DNA of 64,000 nucleotides from Vulcanimicrobiota bacterium (GTDB taxonomy: Bacteria > Vulcanimicrobiota > Vulcanimicrobiia > Eremiobacterales > Eremiobacteraceae), in assembly GCA_013290125.1 (NCBI GenBank), contig JABCYQ010000004.1, positions 1 through 64,000 on the forward strand, in the 5' to 3' direction. Numbering within the stretch: position 1 is the stretch's first letter; the number at the start of each line of letters is the position of its first letter. Under the pieces are notes generated by a model. The model made no database searches, had not been told where the DNA came from, and saw only the letters and a program-made list of their open reading frames with translations. Positions 34,292-45,600 of this stretch are shown here, in pieces. The position numbers and the translations under genes are program-made.

Positions 34292-34409
34292 TAGACCCAT
34301 AGGACCTAAGGGTGGCAGGCACTCTTTCGTAGGCGGCAAATCAATCGTCGGACTTAGCGCCGGGAATATCTAGCGCGGAATCGCTTTGTGAGCTGACCGA
34401 TCGCGGCAT

Positions 34410-35815
34410 TTGGGGAGGCCACGACTGATCTTCGAAAGAGAAACCTATGCCCGCACCGCTGTGCTCGCCGCTGCCGTATGTGTCGCGTCGGCGCTAGCCG
34501 CGTGCGGCCATAGCGCGCTCTCGCCCGAACCTTGGATGACAACGCCCATCGACGGCTCCGTCGGTCCGGGCGGCGGCGAGATGATGTACGCGAAGAGTCC
34601 ATATATCGAAGATACGACCAGTGGGTTCCACGCGATTCAGATCTTCGATGAGGACAAAAATAATTTCATCACGGTGCCCGAAGCGGCGAGCAGCGGCAAT
34701 CGATACGGCGCCGTCTGGGGGAATCGCACCGCGACCGCGATTCCGTGGCAGGCGCGCAATCCCGGTTTGAGCCCGCTGCTCTACACACCGTTCGACACCG
34801 ATTCCCAGACCTCGGCCACGGTCTGCCGTGGTGGAAGGCCACTCACCCGGACTGGATTCTGTACGAATGCGACCGGACGACGATCGCCTATGTGAGCGGT
34901 CTTCCCGAAGTGCCGCTCGACTTCGCAAACCCGGCCGTCGCCGCATATCAGTCCGCCACGCTCGGCACGTACGCTGCGGTGAACGATTACAACGGCCTCG
35001 CGGCCGATGTCGTCGACCTCAACAACAATACTGGAAGTCCGGTGCGCGGCCGCGGCGGCTGCGGAGTATGGGAGAATAATCACACGGTCTGGGTGCAGCG
35101 CTTTTCCGGTCAGTCCACTGACCCGCGCTGGGATGCCGCGCTCATCGCGTGGGCGAGGGCCCTCAGCTCTTCGCTCCACAAGTCGTTTGCATCGCCGCTC
35201 GCGCTGGCCGTGAACACGAGCCCAGCGTCGTACGCCGGCCCGGTGAACGGCAATGGCGGCGACCCGAACGTGCGCGCTCTCTTCAATAATGTGGACGTCG
35301 TCCTGGATGAAGCCGGGTTCTCGATCTGGGGGAACTATGTCGGCGACACGGAGTTCAACAACGTCGTGCGCTGGTCGGAATACCTGCAATCGCAGAGCAA
35401 AGCGTTTCTCGTGGCAGACGATTGGAATCTGCAAAAAAGCGTGCCCACGGTGCACGAAGTCGATTACTCGTTAGCAACGTACCTGATGGGGAAAGAGCAA
35501 GCGTCTGCCGTGTACATCGGCAAGAACGACATGTACGGCTCACAGAATTACTACCATCAATATAACGCTTCAATCGGGCAGGCGTGTGCGCCGATGTATG
35601 GCGGTCCGAACGACCCGCATTTCCACGGCGAGCGCGTCTATCTGCGCGTGTTCAGCGGCGGGCTCGCTATCGTCAACGTCGACCAGCACAAACAATTCTT
35701 GGTGAAGCTGCCCAAGCAGCAGTACACGAACATCGAAGGCGGGACCGTTCGGAGCCCGGTCACAATCGGTCCCAATACCGGATTCGTCCTCTTGAGTCCG
35801 GGCGGGTGTTCGTAA
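34410..35815 (+). pseudogene. Glycoside-hydrolase-like lipoprotein (GHL15-like), frameshifted
   Basis: The N-terminal part is readable from a TTG at 34410. It includes a lipoprotein signal ending at SALAAC and runs to PFDTDSQT near 34810. The rest is in another frame, from about GLPWWKATHPDWILYECD (34820) to the stop at 35815. The intact neighbour at 35942-37384 reads through PFDTD...SWWLANHPDWILYECD without a break. Both halves here are well conserved, so one base is missing around 34800-34840. No slippery heptamer is apparent. It may be a recent mutation or a sequencing error. Function if intact: as for the neighbour. The N-terminal start is uncertain. Confidence 0.75.
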
Positions 35816-35941
35816 GCGAGGACACTCTTACTCGCGCGGTCCCCTCGATTGTGAGGGGCGTCAACGTAGCCGGTCGGATCTCTCCATATAATGAGGATGC
35901 GCTTAGCAAAGCGCAGGAATTCTCATGGTTTGGGGAACGTC

Positions 35942-37384
35942 GTGAATTTTCGGCTCTCGTTCAAGTGGAGCGCAGCCCTTCTTGTCGGCGCCGCGCTTGT
36001 TTCATCGTGTGGATGCGGCGGTAGCGGTGCCGCAAGCGTGCTCGGACTCGCTCTGCCGCAGAGCGCAGCACAGATGCACGCGTCGCAAATCGCGATCGGC
36101 CAGCTGCCGATAAATCACCCGCTGCCGCTCCAACCTCCCCCGCACGGCCAGCACTTGTTCCCCGATACCACGGTCGGCATCCACGCGCTGCAAGTCTTCG
36201 ACCAAGACCACGACAACGTCATCAGTTTCAGTCAGGGCACGGCAGACGGTTCGCGTTATGCTTCCGTCTGGGGCGTGCGCAATCGGAACATGGCGCTCGC
36301 ATGGCACACGAACAACTCGTCTCTCAACGCGCTGATCTACACGCCGTTCGACACCGACGCGACCGGCAGCGGGCTCAACATGCCGACCTCGTGGTGGCTT
36401 GCGAACCATCCGGATTGGATTCTCTACGAGTGCGACCAATCGACGATCGCGTATGTGGGCGGACTGTCGGGCGTGCCGCTCGACATCTCCAATCCGGCGG
36501 TGATCGCCTATCAGAGCTCGCTGCTTGGCGGCTTCGCTGAGGCAAATGGCTTCAACGGCATCGCCGCTGACATCGTCTCGCTCGAGAACAACACCGGCAA
36601 AGTCGATTCCGGACACGGCGGCTGCGGTGTCTGGCAGGCGAACCACACGGTCTGGGTGCAGAAATTTTCTGGTGCGAAGTCGGATCCGGCATGGGCTGCG
36701 GCCGCGATTACCTGGGTTACAACCATGCACGCGGCGCTGCACAATCCGCAGACCTACTCGCGACCGCTTGCACTCGCCGTCAACACGGCCGTCAATTCGT
36801 ATTCGGCGCCGGTCAACGGCATAGGCGGCGATCCAGGCGAGCGAGCCATCGTAGCCGGCGCAGATATCGTCTTGGATGAAGCGGGCTTCGCGGACTGGGG
36901 CCAATATGTGTCGCAGCAAGATTTTGTCAACGCGGTCGGATGGATGGAATACTCGCAATCGCTCGGCGAAGGCATGCTCGTGACCGACGACTGGAACCGA
37001 CAGCAAATAGCTCCCACGATTCCGCAACTCGACTACTCGTTGGCGACGTATCTGATGGGTAAAGAGCAGGCCGCGGCGCTCTACGTCGGCAGCAACTCGA
37101 TGTATGGCAAAGAGAACTTCTATCCGCAGTACGGCGCGGCGATCGGCACACCGTGCGCACCGATGTACGGCGGCCCCTCCGATCCGCATTACTCCGGCGA
37201 GGACGTGTATTTCCGAAAGTATAGCGGTGGATTTGCGGTCGTCAACGTAAGCGCCAAGAAGACGTACGTGGTGAGCCTGCCGAAATCGGCGTATTCGAAT
37301 ATCGAAGGCGGATACGTGAGGAGCCCGCTGACGATCGTTCCGAACACCGGCTACGTGCTGCTCACATCCAACGGCTGCCGGTAG
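35942..37384 (+). CDS. Secreted glycoside-hydrolase-like lipoprotein (GHL15-like)
   Basis: 480 residues from the GTG at 35942, with GGGGAA upstream. The lipoprotein-type signal has ALLVGAALVSSC. The mature part resembles a TIM-barrel hydrolase of the hypothetical GHL15/GH114 kind, with WWLANHPDWILYECD, GFNGIAADIVSLENN, ADIVLDEAGFADW (possible acidic active-site residues), GEGMLVTDDWN and YLMGKEQAAALYV. A small beta-sandwich end follows, ending SPLTIVPNTGYVLL. It likely acts on a polysaccharide outside the cell, possibly a surface polymer. The family call is moderate and rests on pattern memory. It is the tandem paralogue of 34410-35815. Confidence 0.65.
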   Translation: MNFRLSFKWSAALLVGAALVSSCGCGGSGAASVLGLALPQSAAQMHASQIAIGQLPINHPLPLQPPPHGQHLFPDTTVGIHALQVFDQDHDNVISFSQGTADGSRYASVWGVRNRNMALAWHTNNSSLNALIYTPFDTDATGSGLNMPTSWWLANHPDWILYECDQSTIAYVGGLSGVPLDISNPAVIAYQSSLLGGFAEANGFNGIAADIVSLENNTGKVDSGHGGCGVWQANHTVWVQKFSGAKSDPAWAAAAITWVTTMHAALHNPQTYSRPLALAVNTAVNSYSAPVNGIGGDPGERAIVAGADIVLDEAGFADWGQYVSQQDFVNAVGWMEYSQSLGEGMLVTDDWNRQQIAPTIPQLDYSLATYLMGKEQAAALYVGSNSMYGKENFYPQYGAAIGTPCAPMYGGPSDPHYSGEDVYFRKYSGGFAVVNVSAKKTYVVSLPKSAYSNIEGGYVRSPLTIVPNTGYVLLTSNGCR

Positions 37385-37409
37385 CACCACTTTAACCGAA
37401 CGGAATATC

Positions 37410-37491
37410 TGAAGGGGCAGACGTTGAAGGGGCCGACTTTATGTCGGCCCTAGCGAACGTAACCCGGGCCGACATAAAGTCGGCCCCTTCA
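37410..37491. repeat. REPIN-like inverted pair of palindromes
   Basis: A degenerate TGAAGGGGCAGACG start is followed by TGAAGGGGCCGAC...GTCGGCCC and, 16 bp on, its inverted copy ending CCCCTTCA. It lies between the hydrolase stop and the relA/spoT start. Confidence 0.92.
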
Positions 37492-37541
37492 TTGGCGGCG
37501 AGGGGTTTTTCGCATCGTCGAATAACTAGAACCCGAACGCC

Positions 37542-39722
37542 ATGCCTTCCGATATTTCTCACCTGCTCGAGCGGGTGAAATCGTACCAGCCGAACCTCGA
37601 CGCCGCCTGGCTCGAGGGAGTGTACACCTTCGCCAAATCGGCCCACGACGGCCAGACACGCGCCAGCGGCGAGACCTTCATCTCGCATCCGCTCGAAGTG
37701 GCGACGATCCTCGCCGACCTCGAGATGGACCCGGCCTCGATCGCCGCGAGCCTGCTGCACGACGTCGTTGAAGACACGACGATCCCGTTAGAAGAAGTCG
37801 AGCGCCGTTTCGGTTCTGAGATCGCCGGACTCGTCGACGGACTAACCAAACTCACGAAGATCCCCTATCAATCCAAAGAGGACATCCAGGTCGAGAACCT
37901 GCGCAAGATGTTCCTTTCGATGGCCAAAGACATCCGCGTCATCATCATCAAGCTGGCGGATCGCCTGCACAACATGCGGACGCTGCAGAGCCTCCCCCCG
38001 GCGAAGCAGCACGACATCGCCCAAGAAACGCTCGAGATCTACGCCCCGCTTGCCCACCGTCTTGGCATCTATAAGATGAAGTGGGATCTCGAAGACCTGG
38101 CTTTGCGCTATCTCGACGCGGCCGGCTACCGCGATATCGCGGAGAAAGTCGCGAAGCGGCGCAACGAGCGCGAGCAGCTCGTCGAGACGGTCGTGCAGCA
38201 AGTTTCGGAGCGCTTCGGGGCCACTGGCATCGAAGCCGACATCAGCGGCCGGCCCAAACACTTTTTCTCCATCTATCAAAAGCTGCAACGCGGCAAAGAT
38301 TTCTCCGATATCTTCGACCTGATCGCGATCCGCATTGTCGTCGACTCGGTGCACGATTGCTACGGCGCGGTCGGCATCGTGCACAGCCTTTGGACACCGC
38401 TGCCCGGCCGCTTCAAAGACTACGTCGCCATGCCGAAGACGAACGGCTATCAATCCATCCACACCACCGTGATCGGACCCGGCGGAGATCCGCTTGAGAT
38501 CCAGATCCGTACGCGCGAGATGCATCGCACGTCCGAGTACGGCATCGCGGCGCATTGGCGCTACAAAGAGGGCGGCCGCGGCGACGACCTGGATCAGAAA
38601 CTCTCATGGCTGCGCTCGCTGCTCGAGTGGCAAGAGGACATGCGAGACAGCCGCGAGTTCATGGAGCACCTCAAGCTCAACCTCTTCGACAACCAAGTGT
38701 TCGTCTTCACGCCGAAGGGCGACGTCATGGGCCTGACGGTGGAAGCCACGCCGCTCGACTTCGCGTACCACGTGCACACGTCGGTCGGTCACCATTGCGT
38801 CGGCGCGAAGGTGAACGGCAAGATCGTGCCGCTCGACTACACGCTGCACACGGGCGACATCTGCGAAGTGATGGTCAACAAGAGCAGCGCCGGGCCGTCG
38901 CTCGACTGGATCTCGATCTGCAAGACGTCGAGCGCCAAGCACAAGATCAAACAGTGGTTCCGTAAGAACCGCCGCGATGAGAACATCACCTCAGGGCGCG
39001 ATGCGTTCGAACGTGAAGTATCGCGCCAGCAACTTGGTTCGATCGCCACGGCGCCGTTCATGACCGCGCTCGCGACGCGCCTTAACCACACTTCGGTCGA
39101 CGATCTCATGGCCGCGATCGGCTTCGGCGATATCTCGCTGCAGTCGATCATCGCGAAGCTACGCGAAGAAGCGCGAAAACAGAACGTCATCTCACTCGAT
39201 GGGCGGTTGAAATCGGCGGTGCCATCCGCGCGTCGTCCGAGTGTGCGCCGCGTGGCGTCCGGCGTCTCCGTACTTGGTGCCGGCGACGTGCTCATCCGTT
39301 TCGCGAAATGCTGCATGCCGGTGCCGGGCGACCCGATTCTCGGATTCATCTCGCAGGGCAAAGGGGTGTCGGTCCACCGCGTGGATTGCCCGAACGTGGG
39401 CCACATCATGGCGCAGCCCGAGCGGCTCATCGACGTAGCGTGGGACGCCGCGCCGCGCGAATCGCACCAGGTGGACGTCGAGGTAGAGGCGCTCGATCGG
39501 CCGGGCCTCTTGCAAGACATCATGGCCGTTCTTTCGGAGCAGAAGACGAACGCGACGTCGGTCACTGCCCGCGTCAAGCGCGATCGCACCGCTACGATTT
39601 CGTGCAGCCTTGAGATCCGCGATCTGGACCATTTGAGCCGCATCCTCGGGAAGGTGTCGAAGGTCCGCGACGTCCGCAGCGCCTATCGCGTCACGAAGCG
39701 GGAAGCGCGCGCCGGTTCGTAG
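37542..39722 (+). CDS. Bifunctional (p)ppGpp synthetase/hydrolase
   Basis: 726 residues, the full length of a Rel/SpoT protein. The HD hydrolase domain has [19 protein letters not shown] and LLHDVVEDT (about 48-80). The synthetase domain has [13 protein letters not shown] and the EIQIRT strand near 305-325. The TGS domain has [12 protein letters not shown] (about 387), and the C-terminal ACT domain has [17 protein letters not shown]. Intact HD residues suggest that it both makes and degrades the stringent-response alarmone. It is followed by dtd and alr on the same strand with short spacing. Confidence 0.95.
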   Translation: MPSDISHLLERVKSYQPNLDAAWLEGVYTFAKSAHDGQTRASGETFISHPLEVATILADLEMDPASIAASLLHDVVEDTTIPLEEVERRFGSEIAGLVDGLTKLTKIPYQSKEDIQVENLRKMFLSMAKDIRVIIIKLADRLHNMRTLQSLPPAKQHDIAQETLEIYAPLAHRLGIYKMKWDLEDLALRYLDAAGYRDIAEKVAKRRNEREQLVETVVQQVSERFGATGIEADISGRPKHFFSIYQKLQRGKDFSDIFDLIAIRIVVDSVHDCYGAVGIVHSLWTPLPGRFKDYVAMPKTNGYQSIHTTVIGPGGDPLEIQIRTREMHRTSEYGIAAHWRYKEGGRGDDLDQKLSWLRSLLEWQEDMRDSREFMEHLKLNLFDNQVFVFTPKGDVMGLTVEATPLDFAYHVHTSVGHHCVGAKVNGKIVPLDYTLHTGDICEVMVNKSSAGPSLDWISICKTSSAKHKIKQWFRKNRRDENITSGRDAFEREVSRQQLGSIATAPFMTALATRLNHTSVDDLMAAIGFGDISLQSIIAKLREEARKQNVISLDGRLKSAVPSARRPSVRRVASGVSVLGAGDVLIRFAKCCMPVPGDPILGFISQGKGVSVHRVDCPNVGHIMAQPERLIDVAWDAAPRESHQVDVEVEALDRPGLLQDIMAVLSEQKTNATSVTARVKRDRTATISCSLEIRDLDHLSRILGKVSKVRDVRSAYRVTKREARAGS

Positions 39723-39729
39723 CTCGCGG

Positions 39730-40179
39730 ATGAGAGCCGTCGTCCAGCGCGTCACTTCTGCAAGCGTGGCTGTCTCGGATACGATCGTCGGCGAGATCGG
39801 CCGCGGTTTTCTTGCGCTGATCGGCGTGGCTCGCGACGACGGCGAAGCCGACGTAGAACTCATCGCCTTGAAGATCGCAGGCTTGCGCATCTTCGACGAC
39901 GCCGCAGGCGACATGAATCTCGGGCTGCGCGACGTCGACGGCGCGATACTCGCCGTCTCGCAGTTCACGCTCTACGGCGATGCGCGTCGAGGACGGCGGC
40001 CGTCCTTCATCGAGGCGGCGCCCGGCGAGGCAGCGCGCGCGCTGTTCGATAGCGTCGTCGCGCGTCTGCGCCGTGACGGGCTGAAGGTGGCGACGGGCGA
40101 GTTCGGCGCCGACATGCAGGTGCGGCTCGTCAACGACGGTCCTGTGACGATTCTCCTCGACTCGAGAAAGACGTTTTGA
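39730..40179 (+). CDS. dtd: D-aminoacyl-tRNA deacylase
   Basis: 149 residues, standard length. [15 protein letters not shown] starts the domain. SQFTLYGD and [11 protein letters not shown] carry the SQFTL and cross-subunit GP-V-T active-site motifs. It hydrolyses D-amino acids from mischarged tRNA. It starts 7 bp after relA/spoT, a gene order common in bacteria, and overlaps alr by TTGA. Confidence 0.96.
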   Translation: MRAVVQRVTSASVAVSDTIVGEIGRGFLALIGVARDDGEADVELIALKIAGLRIFDDAAGDMNLGLRDVDGAILAVSQFTLYGDARRGRRPSFIEAAPGEAARALFDSVVARLRRDGLKVATGEFGADMQVRLVNDGPVTILLDSRKTF

Positions 40180-41246
40180 AGCAGCCCCGCCTGATCGTGG
40201 ACGCGGCTGCGATCGAGCACAACGTGAGGGCGTGGCAGCGCATCCTCGCGCCGCGAGCGCTCTGGCCCGTCGTCAAATCTGATGCCTATCGCATGGGTGC
40301 GGCGGCCGTCGCGCAGGCGTGCGTGGCGGCTGGTGCGCCGCGCCTCGCGATAGTGGATGTCGACGAGGCGGCTTCCCTGCGGCGTGCGGGCATTGAAGTT
40401 CCGCTCGTTCACGTAACGACGACGCCGAGCGATGCGCTCGCAGATGCCGTGCACATGAACGTGATCCCTACCGTTGAGGACACCGCTGCCGCCCGCGCTC
40501 TGTCTGGGATCGGGCAATGGCGCGGAGCTCGCGTGCGCGCGCACGTGGCTGTCGATACGGGAACCGGATGGAGCGGCGTGCCGGCGTGGCGGACGCCTGC
40601 CTTCGCCTCTTCGGTATCCGATCTCGACGGCATCGTATGGGAAGGTGCTTGGACGCACATCGCAAGTCGCGAGACGCTGCACGATCAATCCGTCGCATTC
40701 GCCGGCGCGCTCGCTTCGCTTCGGCTCGCCGGAGTCGCCGTGCCGATCGCGCACATCGGCTCCACTGGTCCGGTCGTTTGGGGTTGCGGAGGCGAAGCTG
40801 CGCGGATCGGCATCGGCTTGTACGGGGCCGCGTTCGGCGACTCGTCTATCGCGCATGAGTTGCGGACGGCCGTGGAAGTCCGCGCGTCGGTCGTTGCGTA
40901 CAAGCGGTTCGATGTCGCCACGCCGCTTGGATATGGCGGGCACGAAGTCGCACAACCTGGCGACTCTGTTGCGACGCTTCGGCTCGGTTACGCTGACGGC
41001 ATGCCGCGGGAACTATCGAAGCGCGGGATGGTTCGAATCCGCGACGTCGCGTGCCGGATTGGAGGTGCGATCGGGATGAATTTCACGATGGTGTTCATTC
41101 CACCGCAGATCCGAGACGCGGTGGCGATCGGCGATGACGCCCTCGTGATGGGTGACGCCGACGGCGTGCGGCTCGACGATCTCGCGCTCGCGGCCAATGT
41201 GACGCCGCACGAGATCATCGTCGGCTTCGGCGCCGCCCTCCGCTGA
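40176..41246 (+). CDS. alr: Alanine racemase
   Basis: 356 residues from a TTG overlapping the dtd stop. The PLP lysine is Lys34 in [12 protein letters not shown]. The second catalytic residue is the Tyr in [24 protein letters not shown] and IGIGLYG belong to the barrel. The usual AVVKANAYGHG motif is diverged (SDAYRMG), but the catalytic residues are present. It makes D-alanine for peptidoglycan. The coupling to dtd is notable because both handle D-amino acids. Confidence 0.88.
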   Translation: MKQPRLIVDAAAIEHNVRAWQRILAPRALWPVVKSDAYRMGAAAVAQACVAAGAPRLAIVDVDEAASLRRAGIEVPLVHVTTTPSDALADAVHMNVIPTVEDTAAARALSGIGQWRGARVRAHVAVDTGTGWSGVPAWRTPAFASSVSDLDGIVWEGAWTHIASRETLHDQSVAFAGALASLRLAGVAVPIAHIGSTGPVVWGCGGEAARIGIGLYGAAFGDSSIAHELRTAVEVRASVVAYKRFDVATPLGYGGHEVAQPGDSVATLRLGYADGMPRELSKRGMVRIRDVACRIGGAIGMNFTMVFIPPQIRDAVAIGDDALVMGDADGVRLDDLALAANVTPHEIIVGFGAALR

Positions 41247-41248
41247 AA

Positions 41249-41272
41249 TGAAGGGGCTGACTCTATGCCCGG
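41249..41272 (+). repeat. Degenerate REP-like element
   Basis: TGAAGGGGCTGACTCTATG keeps the left arm of the repeat, but the right arm is decayed to GCCCGGGC. It directly follows the alr stop. Confidence 0.55.
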
Positions 41273-41329
41273 GCGTTTCATCGCCCCGGAGCATTCGATG
41301 GCAGAACATTTTGATTCGACAAGTCTAAA

Positions 41330-41397
41330 CGGACATCTGGTTTCAAATTCGCACTTTTGAACAGGCGTTTTCGGCGGACGGGCAAGAACGAAATGAG
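41330..41397 (+). pseudogene. Fragment related to the 3' part of the next gene
   Basis: Bases 41332-41380 read DIWFQIRTFEQAFSADG in one frame, with stops around it. They match SDITPTSCHFEQAFSADGG encoded near 41935-41990 in the following gene. A short nucleotide run, TTTTGAACAGGC, is identical. This looks like the decayed end of a former tandem paralogue. Confidence 0.45.
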
Positions 41398-41445
41398 ATT
41401 CGCTTCTCGCCGCTGCGCACCCCGCGCGACCGACTGGAGGAAACA

Positions 41446-42042
41446 GTGAAGGCATTTCGGCGTTTTGCGGTCTTTTGTCTATTGTGCGCTCTCGGTTGTC
41501 TATCGCATCCCCAGTATGCGCTTTCGCAAAGCGCACCGACTGGAGCAGGAGCAGCGCAGCCCACCGCTGTGCGCGATGGGCAGCACGATTTCGATTGGGA
41601 TATCGGGACCTGGAAGACGCACCAGAGGCGCCTGCTGCATCCCCTGAAGGGCTCCACCACATGGGTCGAATACGACGGCACGGACGTGGTTCAGAAAATT
41701 TGGGATGGCGCCAATATGGGGTTGATCGAAGCGGATGGCCCGGCGGGCCACCTCGAGATCTACACACTGCGCCTGTACAATCCCCAAGCTCACCAATGGG
41801 GCATCAGCTTTTCCAATAGTGCGAGCGGTACCCTGAGCGCACCCGCGATCGGACAGTTCGAAAATGGGCGCGGCGACTTCTTCGATCAGGAAACATATGA
41901 CGACAGAAGTATTCTGCTCCGATTCAGCGTGTCAGACATCACTCCGACTTCGTGTCATTTTGAACAGGCATTCTCGGCTGACGGCGGGCGGACTTGGGAA
42001 GTGAACTTCATCGTCACGGAGACATTGGTGAAAGCCGCGTAA
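41446..42042 (+). CDS. Secreted hypothetical protein (DUF1579-like)
   Basis: 198 residues from a GTG with CTGGAGGA about 6 bp upstream. The signal peptide is AVFCLLCALGCLSHPQYALS. The mature part has DGQHDFDWDIGTWKTH, as in small calycin-like proteins whose GxW motif begins the barrel, then LYNPQAHQWGISFSN and HFEQAFSADGGRTWEVNF. It probably binds a small ligand outside the membrane; no catalytic motif is seen. It stands alone between repeats. Confidence 0.7.
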   Translation: MKAFRRFAVFCLLCALGCLSHPQYALSQSAPTGAGAAQPTAVRDGQHDFDWDIGTWKTHQRRLLHPLKGSTTWVEYDGTDVVQKIWDGANMGLIEADGPAGHLEIYTLRLYNPQAHQWGISFSNSASGTLSAPAIGQFENGRGDFFDQETYDDRSILLRFSVSDITPTSCHFEQAFSADGGRTWEVNFIVTETLVKAA

Positions 42043-42045
42043 CGT

Positions 42046-42071
42046 GGGCCGACATGAAGTCGGCCCCTTCA
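42046..42071 (-). repeat. REP-like palindrome supplying a stop codon
   Basis: GGGCCGACATGAAGTCGGCC followed by CCTTCA. Read on the minus strand it starts TGAAGGGGCC, and that TGA is the stop codon of the thioredoxin-like gene. Confidence 0.9.
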
Positions 42072-42623
42072 GTTGCGCGGTGAAGCGGCCGCGGCGAGGC
42101 GTTCCAGGGCATCGTAGGTCAACGGGCCGGTCACATCCGCGCGGACGATGCCATGTGCGTCGACGACGATCGTCGTCGGCATCGCGCGCGCGCCGAGCAC
42201 GGTCTTCGTGTCGCGCCCGCTGTCGATGAGATATGGATACGTGATGCCGTACTGACTGCGGAACGCATCCACTTGGCGCGCGCTCTCGGCGCGGTCGATC
42301 CCGATCACCGCGATGCCCCGCTTCTCAGCGTCCGCCGCGAAGCGGACGAGATCCGGCGTCTCGGCGCGGCATGGCGGGCACCACGTCGCGAAGACGTTGA
42401 CGAAGGTGACCTGACCGCGCGCCGGCGCGAAGTACACGGGTTTGCGATCGGGCGTGATGAGGTCGACTGGCGGAAACGGACGACCAATGGCTATGATCTG
42501 CGATGGTCCGAGACCGGTGACGCGCCCTAAGACACGCACCACACCGGCACGATGCGCGAATGCAAATGCAAACGCCGCGGCAGCGACGCCGACGATCGCG
42601 ATGACGATTAATGTTCGTTTCAA
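42069..42623 (-). CDS. TlpA/ResA-like membrane-anchored thioredoxin
   Basis: 184 residues. An N-terminal signal anchor (LIVIAIVGVAAAAFAFAFA) places the domain outside the membrane. The redox motif WCPPC is at 81-85, preceded by VTFVNVFAT. The cis-Pro is in ARAMPTTIVVDAHG. It reduces disulfides or cytochrome apoproteins in the periplasm. It overlaps the upstream 1058-residue secreted protein by ATGA, so it may service that protein's cysteines. The stop TGA is part of a REP-like element. Confidence 0.88.
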   Translation of the reverse strand: MKRTLIVIAIVGVAAAAFAFAFAHRAGVVRVLGRVTGLGPSQIIAIGRPFPPVDLITPDRKPVYFAPARGQVTFVNVFATWCPPCRAETPDLVRFAADAEKRGIAVIGIDRAESARQVDAFRSQYGITYPYLIDSGRDTKTVLGARAMPTTIVVDAHGIVRADVTGPLTYDALERLAAAASPRN

Positions 42624-45600
42624 AGATCAGGCGACCACGAGGCCGGGTTTTGGCTTGTGTGACCGACGCTTCCCACATGGAATGTGCCGGCTCTATCAAT
42701 CCACCCGTAGACGACAACGGCTCGACCGAGCGGCAACACGCCGAGGTGACGCGCGGCGCGTGCAGGAGCGATGTCGACGGCGACGCGGCGTCCGTCGCGC
42801 AGCCGCAGCGTCAGCGCGTTCGCAGAAACTTGCACGACGAGACCGGTCAAGCGACGTTCGAAGCCGGCAGAAGGCAACGTGTTCGACGAAAACGTGGCAT
42901 GCCGTGAACCTCCGAGCCCGAACACCTCCACTTGATTCGTCGATGGAACGTAGACTTTTCCGTTTGCGACGAGCGGCGTCAAGAAGCCGTTGTTCTGCGG
43001 ATTCGACCAGCTGCCGGCGTCTTGTTGGAAGAGCAACTGTGAGACGTCGGTTGCGTCGTAGGCTTCAAGTTCGAGCGGCGCGCTGCGCTTGATGAGCCAG
43101 ACGATCGCAGTGCCCGGCTGTTGGCCGTTCGACGAGACTATCGGCAGCGAACCACCATATCCAGCGTTGCTCACCCCGGTGGAAGAGAGTTTGAGTTGCG
43201 GCACACCGGCGGCGTTGATCAAGATCGAGAACGCGAGCAGCGGCGCGCTGTCAGATTGACTGTAGACGAATTGGCCTGCTGGTCCGCTGTAGTACGCGGG
43301 CCCGCCCCACACGCCGTTACCGGTGTTGGGTATCGATTGCAGAGCGCCAGCGTCGCCGGATTTGACGTGGCCGAGATGCGAGCGGTCGAGAAGATAGAGC
43401 GTCGAATACTTGCCTTGCGCCACTGCCGTGAATTTCGTCTTAGCGTTCTGTGCCGGCAGCAGCATGACGCCGCCCGATCCGAAGTCGATGTCGCCGTTGT
43501 TGAGGTCGCTCCAATTCCCCGGTGTGAAGAAATCGGTGACCGCGGAAAGATCGGAGGGAAGCCGGAGAACGCTCTCGCCGAAATTCTTTCCGCCGGTATG
43601 ATCCGCATCGAACGAGCCGTTGCCTGTCACGACGAAGATATCACCGCCCGCATCGACGGCCGGCGCGAATCCCGTCATCCAGACGCTGCTCAGCAAGTAC
43701 GAATCCGTGTCTTCCGTCGTCGAAAACTTGGCGGTCTGTTTCAGCGACGCATCGTAGCGGAGCATCCAGCCGACGATGTTGCCGGCGTTGCTATCGCAAT
43801 GCGATCCGATGCCGACATAGACCGAGCCGCCGCTTTCCACCAAGCTCGTGCGGCTTTGCTGATTCTGGGGATCGTATTTCACCAGCGAACCGTTGCTGAG
43901 CACGGTCGATGCCGTGATCTCGACGGCTGGGATTTGGTCCTTCAGCGTGCCGATGTCGAGCGCGTGGAGTTTCGTATGGAACGCAAACGCCTTGGGTTCG
44001 GTCGCCGCGACGAGATAGATCCGTCCGAGCGCGCGGTCGATGACCGGCGTCGAAGTGATGCCGTACTCGGGCCGGATATCGCCGCATCCCACATCCGAAC
44101 TCGATTGCGAAGCGCCGAGGCTGACGCGCTTGATCAGCGACTCTGTATCGGCGTCGAATTCGTATACCGAGTCGTGTTCCGTCGCGACGACGATGATGTC
44201 TCGCGGGCCGCCGGGCAGCGGGTACTGATGCAGGTAGAGCGGCTGGGCTAGCACGTCTCCGTCCACGGGCAGCGTGAGGAGGCTGCCGAATTCATTCGTC
44301 CCGACATTGGTCGTGTTGAGAATAGTTTCGTTCGGGTTCCAGCCGGATCGGAAAAGATCGTTGTGATACGTGAGCTCGTCTGTCGAGGCGGTACTGAACG
44401 CGCTGGCTCTCAACGGCGTTGCGAGCCGCGACGGCGCCGCGAGCCGAGACGGCGCCGCCGCTGCGCGATCGGCGGTGAACGAAGTGAGCGGCTGCAGCCG
44501 CGGGCGCCGGTTCGGCCCTTCGACCGGCGGCGTGATGTCGGCTCCGACCGCTAAGACGAAATCGTGTCGTGGAGCTATTGATGCGCGCGTCCCCATGTCG
44601 TCGCCGATCAGCTCGCCCGAAGCCAATCGCCAGGACGGACGGGGCCCGCCGGCACCCGCCGCTATCGCAAGGGTGCGCTCGTAACTCGACCGGTCGTCTG
44701 CCTCGATGGCGAGCATCTGCGCGTGCTCTGCCGCGTGCGCGAACGAGAGGATGGTCCGATCGGCGCGCGCCGCGCTCGCATCGGTCGCTCCTGGCAGCGA
44801 GAGCACGTGCGCGACGTTGCGCGCATCGCGCCCGAAAGCAATGTCGACAACCGAGAAAACTTGGACGGAGCGCGCAGCGTACCACTCGAGCGCAGCGGAG
44901 GAGGCGTCACCCGGCAGGCGCGTGTTGCGTGCCGCCATCCGAGCGTATGCGTTCTCTCTCGATCCGGCCTGCCAGACGCGATCGCCGTATTCGAACATCG
45001 GCTGCAGCCGTGGGTCGAGCAGGCTGTGCGCGAGCGCCGCGATGCCGTAGACGTAACCATCGGTCGCGCCGACCGGAAGTACGAACCAGGGGTCGGCTCC
45101 CGTCGCGTTCGCGAGCGCGATCTCGTACTCCGGCGCGACGCCCGCGTCCATCGCCTGGGATACGCGGGAGACGCGCGGGCGGATCGGCCAGACCGACGAC
45201 TGCACGTCGGATTGCGTGTTCGACCACAAGCCAAAGCGCAGCGTTTCAGAGCCTGTCAGCGATCGAAGGTACTGCGGAAGAAACGGCTGATTGTTCGCGG
45301 ATTTTTCGAAGCCCGGCAAGATCAAGCGGACGTTTCGGGCAGGATCGCGGGAATCAATCGCTACCAGATGCATGACTAGCGCTGCGGTCGGCGATACGAC
45401 TAAGACCACCGCTCGGCCCGGGCCGTGCGCGATGATGACAGCGCCTTCGAAATCGAACGATCCGGCGCCGTCATACAGAAGCGTGTAGTCGCCGACCGGG
45501 TGTGGCTGCCCGGCCGCGAATACCACGCGAGAAGCGGTCTGCTGCGGCGCGAGCTCCAGGACTTGACCATCTCCATCTTCAGCGAGCGGCGCCGCGCTCA

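Noticed and set aside
34800-34840. Programmed -1 frameshift in the hydrolase-like gene
   Set aside because: No slippery heptamer or nearby pseudoknot is apparent, and the tandem paralogue needs no shift; mutation or sequencing error is simpler.
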